Positions 35,451 to 44,098 of a stretch of DNA of 64,000 nt are shown one piece after another. The position numbers were made by a program, and so were the translations under genes. The first letter of the stretch is position 1. Every line of letters begins with the position of its first letter. Source of the DNA: Helicobacter sp. 12S02232-10 (GTDB lineage Bacteria > Campylobacterota > Campylobacteria > Campylobacterales > Helicobacteraceae). The stretch lies in assembly GCF_002272895.1 (NCBI RefSeq), contig NZ_MLAQ01000002.1:62001-126000 (forward strand), written 5' to 3'. The notes under the pieces were generated by a model. It was given only the letters and a program-made list of their open reading frames with translations, searched no databases and was not told where the DNA came from.

Positions 35451-35936
35451 ATGCTACACAGAGGTTTATTGATTGCGATATTATCAGTAGGTTTTAGCAT
35501 TGCTCAAACTCTTCCAAAAGAACCGGTATTGAGTTTAGATGTTGCTTTGAAAATAGCTCAAAATGCATTGAAACAATGTAAAAACGATGGTTATAAAATT
35601 GCTGTAAATGTTTTGAACAAATCTGGTGTGGTTCTTGTTGCCCTCCGAGATCAAGACGCAGGTCCTCACACAATTGAGGGAAGCTATAAAAAAGCTTTTA
35701 CCTCTGTTTCAACCAAAACCCCGACTTCTGTTTTTGCTAAAAAAATAGAAAAAAATGAAATGTCTTCTGGGTTGGTCAATCTCAGCAAAAACTTTGTATT
35801 TGCAAGCGGGGGTTTGCCTATAAAATCAGAGAATACCACTATAGGAGCAATAGGTGTAAGTGGTGCTCCACAGGGTGATTTAGATGAAAAATGTGCGCAA
35901 ATTGGGATTGATAGTGTGCAAAAGGATTTAGAATAA
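35451..35936 (+). CDS. GlcG/HbpS-family heme-binding-like protein, exported
   Basis: 161 residues. A signal peptide (MLHRGLLIAILSVGFSIAQT, cleavage near SIA/Q) precedes a GlcG/HbpS (DUF336) domain: LDVALKIAQNALKQCKND, VNVLNKSGVVLVALRDQDA, KKAFTSVSTKTPTSVFAKK, and FASGGLPIKSENTTIGAIGV with SGAPQGDLDEKCAQIGID. This family binds heme in some members and acts as an enzyme subunit in others. Export and the neighbouring TonB receptor suggest a periplasmic heme role. AAGGAATTAATT precedes the ATG. Confidence 0.88.
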   Translation: MLHRGLLIAILSVGFSIAQTLPKEPVLSLDVALKIAQNALKQCKNDGYKIAVNVLNKSGVVLVALRDQDAGPHTIEGSYKKAFTSVSTKTPTSVFAKKIEKNEMSSGLVNLSKNFVFASGGLPIKSENTTIGAIGVSGAPQGDLDEKCAQIGIDSVQKDLE

Positions 35937-35953
35937 GATTTTATGCACTTTGA

Positions 35954-36316
35954 TCAATGAATTTTTGTTTCTTTTCCAAGTATCTTTAACAATAGCCTTC
36001 GAAATCCTTTTAAAAGCGGATAAACCAATCCAATGAGGCTTTTGGAAATGAAAATTTTATATATCAGATTTTGATTGGTGGTGAGATTTTTGAGATAAAG
36101 CAATGCTTTTTGAGCTTGTAAAACTTCTCCTGTCTCACTAAGCAATATGATACCATCGTTAATATCTATGTGGTTATCTTCACAAATAGCTTTTAATTCA
36201 GGGGATTTTCTAGCATCTTTAAGGATTAAGCGGTGGGTTTTTTTGATCCTTAAAAAAATAGAATATTGTTTGCAAATCGGGCATTCCCCATCATAATACA
36301 AGGTCAATTCAGGCAT
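35954..36316 (-). CDS. DCC-family thiol-disulfide oxidoreductase-like protein
   Basis: 120 residues with the DCC (DUF393) signature LTLYYDGECPICKQYSIFLR, where the CxxC pair is the presumed redox site. A hydrophobic patch (IYKIFISKSLIGLVYPLLKG) follows near the end. The in vivo partner is unknown. Its start lies inside the stop of the DUF354 gene (eight-base overlap), so it is the last gene of the fbp-led leftward operon. Confidence 0.88.
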   Translation of the reverse strand: MPELTLYYDGECPICKQYSIFLRIKKTHRLILKDARKSPELKAICEDNHIDINDGIILLSETGEVLQAQKALLYLKNLTTNQNLIYKIFISKSLIGLVYPLLKGFRRLLLKILGKETKIH

Positions 36317-37397
36317 AAAATCTTGCTTTTATTTCTTTAAAAATACCATCAAAATCAGCATTATCAGGTTCAAATAATTTTTGAGCTTTTGATTTTAAAA
36401 CATCTTTTTGTATTTTTGAATCCAAAAGTTTTTTTACTTCGTTACAAACTTCTTGAGGTGTCTTGCAATGTTTCATCAAGTCGTTGTCCAAAAGATATTT
36501 GTCGTGAAATAAGAATAAAGATCGAGTGGAGATGGTTGGAATTCCTAAATAACAAGCTTCCAAATTCATCGTGCCCCCTCCCCCGATGAGAACATCTATA
36601 AAGGGATAAAATTGATTTGGCAAGAGTTTATCTTCTAGGATAAAGACATTTTTTAAATTGCCAAAGTCTTTTTTTAATTGTTTGCTTCCATAGCGGGGCA
36701 TTAAAATTAAATTCGCATCTGTTTTTGAAGCAAGCAAGGCAATACTTTCATAGATAATTGTCAATTTTTTTTCGACGTAATGGGCTTTGTATTCTTCTTC
36801 ACGGATTAAAACGCAGGGTCTTTTTTTGGGGATATGATAGATTTCTCTAAAATCTTTTTTTGTGGCTAAATCTTTTAGCCACAATGCTACATCAATAAAA
36901 TTGTATGCGATAATATTTTTTGAAGGTATTCCAAGCGCACTATAACAAATTTCAGGAACAATAAAGGGGCGAAAGATGAGTGAGCTTAGAGGCAATGTGA
37001 GGCGAGAAAGCAGGGTAACTTTTTCTAAAGAAAAATATTCGCTTTTAAGAGGTGTGTCAGAAAATTGGACAACAGGAATTCCTAATCCATAGGCACACTG
37101 CGTTCCATCTGCACTTGCACCTGTGATAAAAATTTTTGGAATACCGATTTTTTTAAAGAGCTTTAAAAAATTTTTTTGTCTCTGTAATCTTGATTCAAAT
37201 TTTCCTATCAAACTTGCCCCGCCATAGCCTCCAACTTCAATGGCTTCTATTTCAAAAAGTTCTAAAAGCTTTGCGCATTCATTGTAATCTTTGCTTTTTC
37301 TTGTAGTGATGAGTACTTCGTCTAAGGATTGGAGCTTGGGGATGAGGTTTTTAAAAAATAAAGCATATTTAGGGTCAATAATATCAATCCAAATCAA
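36309..37397 (-). CDS. DUF354-family glycosyltransferase/epimerase-like protein, 362 aa
   Basis: The start is a TTG (MIWIDIIDPKYALFF) overlapping the previous stop by four bases. The fold is GT-B/UDP-GlcNAc 2-epimerase-like, as shown by VGGYGGASLIGKFESR, ITGASADGTQCAYGLGIPVV and PFIDVLIGGGGTMNLEACYL with GIPTISTRSLF. DUF354 proteins occur in epsilonproteobacteria and archaea and have no settled reaction. The GGGG-x-MxxEAxxLGIP motif suggests nucleotide-sugar binding. Confidence 0.8.
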   Translation of the reverse strand: MIWIDIIDPKYALFFKNLIPKLQSLDEVLITTRKSKDYNECAKLLELFEIEAIEVGGYGGASLIGKFESRLQRQKNFLKLFKKIGIPKIFITGASADGTQCAYGLGIPVVQFSDTPLKSEYFSLEKVTLLSRLTLPLSSLIFRPFIVPEICYSALGIPSKNIIAYNFIDVALWLKDLATKKDFREIYHIPKKRPCVLIREEEYKAHYVEKKLTIIYESIALLASKTDANLILMPRYGSKQLKKDFGNLKNVFILEDKLLPNQFYPFIDVLIGGGGTMNLEACYLGIPTISTRSLFLFHDKYLLDNDLMKHCKTPQEVCNEVKKLLDSKIQKDVLKSKAQKLFEPDNADFDGIFKEIKARFYA

Positions 37398-37597
37398 AAT
37401 TCAAAATCCCCAGTTTGTCCTTTATTCATACTTTCATATACGGCTTTGACATAATCTTTTCGGACTTGGCAATCCAAGATTTTTTCACATTTAAAGCAGC
37501 TTTGAAGAGATTTTTCCTGTTGGCAATTTTTTAAAAATAATAATTTTTCTTCAAGTTTGCTTTCCCAGATATCTTTAGGCGTTTGGGCTTCACTCAT
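37394..37597 (-). CDS. Conserved small Cys-motif protein, 67 aa
   Basis: The short protein has CFKCEKILDCQV (CxxC plus a third Cys; a fourth lies earlier in LKNCQQE), which could bind a metal. Small proteins of this type follow fbp in Campylobacterota. The start overlaps the fbp stop (ATGAGTGA) by eight bases, and the stop overlaps the next gene's start, so it is tightly coupled. No function is known. Confidence 0.8.
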   Translation of the reverse strand: MSEAQTPKDIWESKLEEKLLFLKNCQQEKSLQSCFKCEKILDCQVRKDYVKAVYESMNKGQTGDFEF

Positions 37598-38423
37598 AAT
37601 ATTTTCTCACTTTTTCTATTTCATTTTTGGAGCCAAAAAAACAAGGCGTGCTTTCGTGTAAGCTTTGAATTTCAAGCTCAAGAAGTCGCTTTTTCCCATC
37701 TATGGCTTCTCCTCCAGCTTTTTCATAGATGAATGCAAAGGGAAATACCTCAAAGAGTTTTCTTAGTTTTCCTTTTGGGGAATCTAAAGTCGCAGGATAG
37801 CTGAATAATCCTCCACCTTTGATGAGTATTTGATGCAAATCAGGAACCATACCACCTGAATATCTCAAACGATAACCTTCTTCAAAAAGAGATTCTATGA
37901 GTTTTTTGTGCTTTGGATCCCAATTTTTTTGAGTGCCTCCAGGAGCGTTGATTTTGCCTTGAGTTTTGAGTGTTGCAAGATTTTTTTCTTCCCAGCCGTT
38001 TGTATTGTAAATAAAATGAGTTAATTTGTCATCTGCAAATACAAATTCAAGCTTGGGTCCATAGACGACATATGCACTTGCCACTAGAGCACTTGCTTTA
38101 AATTCTTTTTCATAAATGCCAAAAATAGATCCGACGCTTAAATTCGAATCGATGATTGAAGATCCATCGAGCGGATCATAAGCAACCAAATATGAACCAG
38201 TGTCTTTAAAAATCGCCTCAGATTTTTCCTCACTGCAAAGACCTGCTATGAATTTTGATCCCATCAGTTCTTTTTCAATGATTTTATCGGCTGCAACATC
38301 AATTTGTAATTGCGCATCCCCACTTGTATTTGTAGTGTTTAAATAGCAAGCAGGAGTTGTTTTTAAAAGATCTTGGATTTGAAGGGAACATTTTTGCAAT
38401 AAAGGGATAAAATCTTTTGTCAT
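37590..38423 (-). CDS. fbp: Fructose-1,6-bisphosphatase, class 1
   Basis: 277 residues. It hydrolyses fructose 1,6-bisphosphate for gluconeogenesis. The metal/substrate motif is YLVAYDPLDGSSIIDSNLSV, followed by FVFADDKL, YRLRYSGGMVPDLHQILIKG and FEVFPFAFIYEKAGGEAIDG. TTTTGGAGTAAAA precedes the ATG. Divergent from rpe; fbp-rpe is a known Helicobacter neighbourhood. Its own -10 box is at 38449-38454. Confidence 0.96.
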   Translation of the reverse strand: MTKDFIPLLQKCSLQIQDLLKTTPACYLNTTNTSGDAQLQIDVAADKIIEKELMGSKFIAGLCSEEKSEAIFKDTGSYLVAYDPLDGSSIIDSNLSVGSIFGIYEKEFKASALVASAYVVYGPKLEFVFADDKLTHFIYNTNGWEEKNLATLKTQGKINAPGGTQKNWDPKHKKLIESLFEEGYRLRYSGGMVPDLHQILIKGGGLFSYPATLDSPKGKLRKLFEVFPFAFIYEKAGGEAIDGKKRLLELEIQSLHESTPCFFGSKNEIEKVRKYYE

Positions 38424-38448
38424 TTTTACTCCAAAATTTTTTGGCTAA

Positions 38449-38454
38449 ATTATA
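38449..38454 (-). promoter_or_regulatory. -10 box of fbp
   Basis: TATAAT on the minus strand (AAGATATAATTTAGCC) is 26 bases before the fbp ATG, giving a leader of about 19 bases. The divergent rpe promoter must lie between here and 38514; no strong box is visible for it. Confidence 0.6.
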
Positions 38455-38514
38455 TCTTATTAGGTTTTATGTTATTCTTTTCTTTTAGAATTTTAATTTT
38501 TAAGAAAGGTTTTT

Positions 38515-39153
38515 ATGCTTGTTGCTCCAAGTATTTTATCAGCGGACTTTTTAAATCTGGGTTCAGAGGTCAGTTCAATTTGTGAAGCGGGGTGTGATTA
38601 TGTGCATATTGATGTGATGGATGGACATTTTGTGCCTAATCTGACGATTGGTCCTGTTGTGGTTGAAAAGGTTGCTGCGATTGCTTCTAAGCCTTTGGAT
38701 ATTCATTTGATGGTTAAAAATGCTACATTTTTTGTGGATTTGTTTGTTCCTTGCAATCCTGAATTTATAAGCGTGCATATTGAAGAGGAAAAACATCTCC
38801 ATCGCCTAATCTCTTATATCAGAAATCAGGGGATACGTCCAAGCGTGGTTTTAAACCCGCATACAAGTGAAGATTTACTCAAATATATTTTGCCTGATAT
38901 TGATATGGTTTTAGTGATGAGCGTGAATCCGGGATTTGGAGGACAGAAATTTATTCTTAGTATGATTGAAAAAGTCCGAAATGTTAAAAATATTATTCTT
39001 GCTAAAAATCCAAATTGCCTCATTGAAGTTGATGGGGGAGTGAGTGATAAAAATATTGCTTCACTCAAACAAGCAGGGGCAGATATAGTGGTGGCAGGCA
39101 GTTATGTGTTTGGCAGCAGCGATTATAAAAAAGCGATTTCTTCTTTGCGATGA
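38515..39153 (+). CDS. rpe: Ribulose-phosphate 3-epimerase
   Basis: 212 residues, a TIM barrel interconverting ribulose and xylulose 5-phosphate. Motifs: APSILSADFLNLGSEV, CDYVHIDVMDGHFVPNLTIG, DIHLMV, VLVMSVNPGFGGQKFI and LIEVDGGVSDKNI, with GADIVVAGSYVFGS. AGAAAGG precedes the ATG. Its stop overlaps the next gene's start (ATGA). Confidence 0.97.
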   Translation: MLVAPSILSADFLNLGSEVSSICEAGCDYVHIDVMDGHFVPNLTIGPVVVEKVAAIASKPLDIHLMVKNATFFVDLFVPCNPEFISVHIEEEKHLHRLISYIRNQGIRPSVVLNPHTSEDLLKYILPDIDMVLVMSVNPGFGGQKFILSMIEKVRNVKNIILAKNPNCLIEVDGGVSDKNIASLKQAGADIVVAGSYVFGSSDYKKAISSLR

Positions 39154-39902
39154 ATTATTCTGAGCTTTATGACAGACTGAAAGTAGCCCCGATAAATAAA
39201 GAGGAGTTTTTAAATCGTTTGGCTAATATTGAGGGGCTTTATGCAGACTCTGAAACAGGGCTTGAAATATTAAAATCGTGCGGCTTTCCTTTGAGGCAAG
39301 AGGATGAAAATATAATTTTGACTACATCAAAAACAAAATGGAAAGAACAAGTTTTTTGTTTTGTAGATATTGAAACTACTGGAGCAAAGCCTGATATTTC
39401 TTCGATTATTGAAATTGGAGCATTGAAGTATCAAGGCGGTCAAACGATAGGTAAATTTGAAAGCTTTGTTTATGCCAAAGAAATTCCGGAGAAAATTACT
39501 GAACTCACTGGCATTAGTGCCAAAACAATCCAAAATGCCCCAAAAGTCTCTGAAGTCTTGAGAAAATTTAAGGAATTTTTGGGAGAGAGCGTTTTTGTAG
39601 CACATAATGTAAATTTTGATTATGGCTTCATCAGCTATCATATGGATAAGATTGGACTAAATCAGATTTTAAACCCTAAAATATGTACCATTGACTTGGC
39701 TCGTAGAACTATCTTGTCTCCAAGGTATTCTTTAGGTTTTTTAAACCTTTTTTTAGGCATCAATATTCCTGTTTCTCACCGAGCATATGCAGATGCTTTG
39801 AGTGCTTCAAAGGTTTTTGAAATTTGTTTATATTCGTTGCCTAAGCGCATTATCAGCACGCAAGATTTGATTGATTTTTCAAAAGGGAAGAAAAACTTTT
39901 GA
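39150..39902 (+). CDS. DnaQ-like DEDDh 3'-5' exonuclease
   Basis: 250 residues. Residues about 1-65 are a helical N-terminal part special to Campylobacterota. ExoI is FCFVDIETTGAKP (about 70), ExoII is VFVAHNVNFDYGFISYHM, and ExoIII is HRAYADALSASKVFE, giving the DEDDh set. It may be the proofreading epsilon subunit or a related exonuclease; the position next to rpe matches H. pylori, where it is annotated as DNA polymerase III epsilon-like. It overlaps rpe by four bases. Confidence 0.92.
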   Translation: MNYSELYDRLKVAPINKEEFLNRLANIEGLYADSETGLEILKSCGFPLRQEDENIILTTSKTKWKEQVFCFVDIETTGAKPDISSIIEIGALKYQGGQTIGKFESFVYAKEIPEKITELTGISAKTIQNAPKVSEVLRKFKEFLGESVFVAHNVNFDYGFISYHMDKIGLNQILNPKICTIDLARRTILSPRYSLGFLNLFLGINIPVSHRAYADALSASKVFEICLYSLPKRIISTQDLIDFSKGKKNF

Positions 39903-39903
39903 T

Positions 39904-41043
39904 TTATGGGCATAGAAATTTGATGATGTTGTCTATGTTCTTTTGATTCATTTTGATATTGAGGGTTTTGGCTGCCTTGTTTGAGCATTCTTTAAGCTTT
40001 TTGATTTGTTTCTCATCAAGTGCGTTAATCGCATTCGCGATTGTTTTTGGTCTGAAATTTTTGATAATGAGTCCGTTTTTATAAGTATGGATAAAAGGAA
40101 TCATTTCAGGGTTTGGTGTGATAATGAGTCCGAGTCTGGCTTGAATGTATTCAAAAAACTTGTTTGGCAAGGCGTGTTTGAGGTTTAAGGTGCTTGGAGG
40201 GATGGCATAAAGCCCTAAATCATAATCGGAAGTAAAAGGAATGATTTTGTCATAAGTTACCGGTGGGATGATGGCAACTTTTTTCCCTTTGAGACGGATT
40301 TTATCGACCTTTTTTTTCAAAAACTTCATATAGTTTTCATCTGTATTTATCAACATAAAATCAAGTTCAAAACGTTCTTGTAGGTATTTGGAGACTTCAA
40401 TCATTTTTTCTATTTTTCGGTTTGGATTGGCTGCTCCGTGATAGATGATTTTGATTTTATTTGGATTGATTTGTGAGGGTATTAAGTCGTGATATTGAGG
40501 GAGGGAATAAAAAAGCCTACATTCAATTCCATAGTTTTTTTTATAGGCTTCTTGAAGTCCTTTTGATACCGTGATGGTACAATCAATTTGAGGAAGATAG
40601 GTTTTGCACAAATAATCGTTGAATTTTGAAAAAAGAAATCTCCATCTTAAGTTAGTTTTGTTTTGAGCAGGATAGAATTCTCTAGCATCAAAGAGAATTT
40701 TTGCATTTTTTTTACATCTAAGTACAATGGGGAGAAGTACAAGATCGTGGCAGATAATGAGGTCAAAGGCATAGCGATTGAGTATTTTTGGAATTTCTAA
40801 GCGATTTTTGGTATCAATGAGTTTTTGCCAGTTTTTGAAAATGACATTTTTATAAAGACATATTTCTTCAAAAAAATTTCTTTTTTTATATGTAGGATAG
40901 CTAAAAACCTCTACATTTTCTATTTCAGAGGCATTAATGCCCATTGCATAGACTTTGTGGTATTTTTTTAAGAGTGTAATCATTCTTTGAGGTCTTGGAT
41001 TGGTTGCAGGATTTGCAGCACACAAAACGAGAATTTTTGACAT
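39904..41043 (-). CDS. GT-B glycosyltransferase, 379 aa
   Basis: The start is MSKILVLCAANPATNPRPQ, four bases downstream of the methyltransferase stop. The N-terminal Rossmann fold has that opening, RYAFDLIICHDLVLLPIVLR and ILFDAREFYP; the C-terminal part has IKIIYHGAANPNRKIEKMIE, TSDYDLGLYAIPPSTLNL, and LPNKFFEYIQARLGLIITPN. The last segment resembles the donor-binding EX7E region of GT4-type enzymes. Probably adds a sugar to LPS or a surface glycan; donor and acceptor cannot be inferred. Convergent with the exonuclease. Confidence 0.85.
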   Translation of the reverse strand: MSKILVLCAANPATNPRPQRMITLLKKYHKVYAMGINASEIENVEVFSYPTYKKRNFFEEICLYKNVIFKNWQKLIDTKNRLEIPKILNRYAFDLIICHDLVLLPIVLRCKKNAKILFDAREFYPAQNKTNLRWRFLFSKFNDYLCKTYLPQIDCTITVSKGLQEAYKKNYGIECRLFYSLPQYHDLIPSQINPNKIKIIYHGAANPNRKIEKMIEVSKYLQERFELDFMLINTDENYMKFLKKKVDKIRLKGKKVAIIPPVTYDKIIPFTSDYDLGLYAIPPSTLNLKHALPNKFFEYIQARLGLIITPNPEMIPFIHTYKNGLIIKNFRPKTIANAINALDEKQIKKLKECSNKAAKTLNIKMNQKNIDNIIKFLCP

Positions 41044-41047
41044 AAAG

Positions 41048-41950
41048 TTACTTTTTGAGTGCGTGAAAATAAAATATTTTAGCGCCGTTTTTTTGGATAG
41101 GAAGTTCAAAAAAATCTATAAAATCAAGCAAACAAGTGTATCTCTTTCTGATAGCATTTTCGTTTTCAAAGATTCTGACGTGACCTTTTGAATAAAAGTT
41201 TGGCACCGAAGCAATAATATTGGTTTTAGGCAGTATTTTTTTTAAAATTTCTAAATCTTGATTGATGTGTTCAAGGACTTCAAAAATACAAATATGCGTG
41301 TAAGCTTTGGTGATTTTATCGGTTGTGAAAATATCTTCTTGAATGAATTTTTTTTCCCAAGAAGGAATTTTTTTTCGGGCAATTTTTAAGGCTTGAAGGC
41401 TAAAGTCTATCCCGAGATAGTTTTTTATATTTTTTTCATAGAGCATTTTTCCGAAATCTCCTGTCCCACAACCTATATCAAGCACACAAACGGGTTTTTT
41501 ATACGCGCTTAAAATTTTTTGGGCGTATTCCCACCCCAGATAATAGATGCTTTCTTTATAGGTTTTTGCATTTGTTTGATTGATGAGATACAAATCATCA
41601 TAAAAACTTGCATCTTTATCAGGTTTGGGAATGGTTTCAAGTATATTTTTAAATATTTTTTGGAGATTTTTCAAATAAGGGGTGTCCGATAGGAGCATTT
41701 GAATGAATTTTTCTTCATCACTATATTCAAAATGATTTTTAATCCAGTCTTTTAGCCAATAGGAAATATAAAAGCAGTCGGTATAAAAGCGTATTTTTTC
41801 TTTTTTTATTTTGAGATTAGAGAGTTTTTGGGCAAAAATTTCTTGAAGCTCTGTTTTTGCACTACAAATCACTATCACTACACATTCTTTTAATGAAGCA
41901 GGATTAGAAGTAATAGGGGGTTGTGCATTGTTTTCATCACAGATAATCAT
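41048..41950 (-). CDS. SAM-dependent methyltransferase, 300 aa, N-terminal Rossmann part cut off by a frame break
   Basis: Class I methyltransferase at about 155-290: VCVLDIGCGTGDFGKMLYEK (motif I), YLGIDFSLQALKIARKKI, FIQEDIFTTD, and ICIFEVLEHI, with IASVPNFYSKGHVRIFEN. The first 120 residues look like the rest of a second Rossmann domain. Directly upstream, a GTG at 42030 opens KIGIFGFGETGK in another frame, which joins to NFFSLLQDLNIKNMIICDEN if one base is added in the five-A run at 41988-41992. The intact protein would be about 26 residues longer. Likely modifies a sugar or surface molecule made by the neighbouring glycosyltransferases. Confidence 0.85.
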   Translation of the reverse strand: MIICDENNAQPPITSNPASLKECVVIVICSAKTELQEIFAQKLSNLKIKKEKIRFYTDCFYISYWLKDWIKNHFEYSDEEKFIQMLLSDTPYLKNLQKIFKNILETIPKPDKDASFYDDLYLINQTNAKTYKESIYYLGWEYAQKILSAYKKPVCVLDIGCGTGDFGKMLYEKNIKNYLGIDFSLQALKIARKKIPSWEKKFIQEDIFTTDKITKAYTHICIFEVLEHINQDLEILKKILPKTNIIASVPNFYSKGHVRIFENENAIRKRYTCLLDFIDFFELPIQKNGAKIFYFHALKK

Positions 41951-42022
41951 ATTTTTAATATTTAAGTCTTGAAGTAAGGAGAAAAAGTTTTTCCTGTTTC
42001 TCCAAACCCAAAAATTCCTATT

Positions 42023-44098
42023 TTAGACACTTTCAATTACTTTTAAAAAAGATTCAATTCCATTGTTTCTGCGTACATTGTCGTATATTTTTCGTAACAA
42101 AAGCCTATTGTTTGAAAGTTGTTGTTTTTGCTCTTTTGAAAGACTTAGGATATTTGAGGCTTTTTTTATGTACTCATCTTGTTCAAAGGCAATGCAAGAT
42201 ATGTCTTCGATCCAAATTTTTCTTAGGGTCTCTAGAGTAATATTTGATTTTTGACATTCTTTTTGGACTTCTTGTGAATTTTTTTCAATCCAATTTTGAA
42301 TGCGGCTTTTGCGCTCTTTTTTATTTTCTTTGGAAAGATTTAAAATAATGCCACCTTTGGCATTGAATTCTACTTTGCTTTCGCCTTGTTCCATTGGGAA
42401 GCTATCAAGCCAAAAATCAATAATATGCCCATAAATTGTACTATCGACATAACCAGGAAAAAAGAATCTTTTTAAAATTTCAGAATCTATAGAGGCAATT
42501 TTTTGTTTGATCTCATAAACGTTTCCCGTCCCGCATCCTAAAAATATCGTTTCAGGAAAATTTTGCATAATCTTGATAACACTTTTCAGATAAGGAAGAG
42601 AATCGATTTTTGTAAGTCGTCCGATGACTCCAAGGATCATTTTTCCTTCGGGGTATTTGAGCTTTTCTTTTTCTATTAGATCTGTCTTGATGGAGGGATT
42701 GTAAAATTCTGATTCCATACTGACACTAATGCCTGTAAAATCATATCCTTCATATTTTAGGGCTCCTGATTGGGCGCAGATATGGGTAATTTTTAGATCA
42801 ATTTCAGGAATATCATAGACAAAGTTCCCGTGGCTCCAAAAGATTTGTTTTGGAGCACTTCTTGAAGCGAGGATAAAATCACTAATTCCATAGCCGTTGT
42901 TAGGGCTAATAAGGATATCTGTTTCATCTTTGAGGATAGCTTCTCTAATGCTTAGAGCTTTGGATAAATGAGAATTATAATAGCCATCTTGATTGAATGG
43001 AGCGATCACATTTACGATTTTGATACCCAAAGCCTCATAAGATTCTTTGATACGTATATCATCATCGCTTTTTTCTAAAAAGCCCATCAGATATATTTTA
43101 ATTTCATAGCATTTTTTGAATTCTTCATTTTGCATTAAAGTTTTCAAAAAGCTGTATTCGACTTTGTAGGGGGAATTTTCTACAAATCTATCTCTTAAAA
43201 ACCCGATAGTTTTTTTAATTTTGGTTCGGGAGCTAAGCTTTGGCAGGGAGAAAGTTTGGGCAAATTTTTTATAGACTAGGGAGGCTTTTTGAGAGATTTT
43301 TTGATTGAATGTTTTCCAATCTTCTTGAGAAGTGAAGCTATTGCCGCACATATGATAGATAAAAAATTGCAAATAAAGTGCTTCGTCAATTTTTTTGGAA
43401 TCGGTATTTTCAAGTGTTGCATAAAATATTTTTTCCCACAAGGGATAGAGTTTAAGCCAATCACGATGATTGAAGAAGTGTTTTACATTCCAAAATACGT
43501 GCAGTTGCCAATTAAAAACAGAACGCCTGCGTTTGCTATCTAAATGCAGAATATTTTCAGGCTCTAAGACTTCTTCCATTGCTTGGATAAATGTTTCAAA
43601 AGGGATTTGGAGTAGGACAAAAGATTTTAAAATAAAGTTCGCACTTTTTTGAGCTGAAGGGGTGTGCATATCAATGAGACAAATATTTCTGATATAGTAT
43701 TTGATACCTTCGTTTTTATCTCCTGATAAAATCTTTGCAATAGCGCCCAATTCTAAAAGCATTATATTTTCTTCATCGCTAATTCCTTTGGAAAATAAAT
43801 TTTCTTTGGAAATGCGAATGAATGGCTCAAACCTTTGATCTGTTTTGGAGTTTGGTTCTGTAATGGCATAAAGACAAAGATAAAATTTTTCTAAAATTTC
43901 TCCTTTTGAAAAAACATATTCATAGATTTTGTCTTTAAAGAGGGAAATGAGATTTTGAGATTTAGATAAAAGCTTTTCGGGCGAGTTTTCAAGGAGTCCG
44001 AGAAACTCATTTAAAGCCCGATCGATTTGACTTTTTTGCGTTGCTTCCAAAAGATTGCAATAAATATTTTCGATGGAATTTTGAGAATTTTTATTCAT
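42023..44098 (-). CDS. Large glycosyltransferase-like protein, 691 aa (GT41/HMW1C-like)
   Basis: The first 300 residues are helical without clear repeats. A GT-B catalytic half follows from about 300: SRTKIKKTIGFLRDRFVENS, ETDILISPNNGYGISDFILA, APKQIFWSHGNFVY, MILGVIGRLTKI, IFLGCGTGNVYEIKQKI, FFFPGYVDSTIYGHIIDFWL, and SFPMEQGESKVEFNAKGGI. The FPG-V...D-x-FP-x-x-x-G order is that of cytoplasmic O-GlcNAc/HMW1C-type transferases. The acceptor might be a protein (adhesin or flagellin), unlike LPS enzymes. The stop overlaps the GTG of the methyltransferase by eight bases. Confidence 0.7.
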   Translation of the reverse strand: MNKNSQNSIENIYCNLLEATQKSQIDRALNEFLGLLENSPEKLLSKSQNLISLFKDKIYEYVFSKGEILEKFYLCLYAITEPNSKTDQRFEPFIRISKENLFSKGISDEENIMLLELGAIAKILSGDKNEGIKYYIRNICLIDMHTPSAQKSANFILKSFVLLQIPFETFIQAMEEVLEPENILHLDSKRRRSVFNWQLHVFWNVKHFFNHRDWLKLYPLWEKIFYATLENTDSKKIDEALYLQFFIYHMCGNSFTSQEDWKTFNQKISQKASLVYKKFAQTFSLPKLSSRTKIKKTIGFLRDRFVENSPYKVEYSFLKTLMQNEEFKKCYEIKIYLMGFLEKSDDDIRIKESYEALGIKIVNVIAPFNQDGYYNSHLSKALSIREAILKDETDILISPNNGYGISDFILASRSAPKQIFWSHGNFVYDIPEIDLKITHICAQSGALKYEGYDFTGISVSMESEFYNPSIKTDLIEKEKLKYPEGKMILGVIGRLTKIDSLPYLKSVIKIMQNFPETIFLGCGTGNVYEIKQKIASIDSEILKRFFFPGYVDSTIYGHIIDFWLDSFPMEQGESKVEFNAKGGIILNLSKENKKERKSRIQNWIEKNSQEVQKECQKSNITLETLRKIWIEDISCIAFEQDEYIKKASNILSLSKEQKQQLSNNRLLLRKIYDNVRRNNGIESFLKVIESV

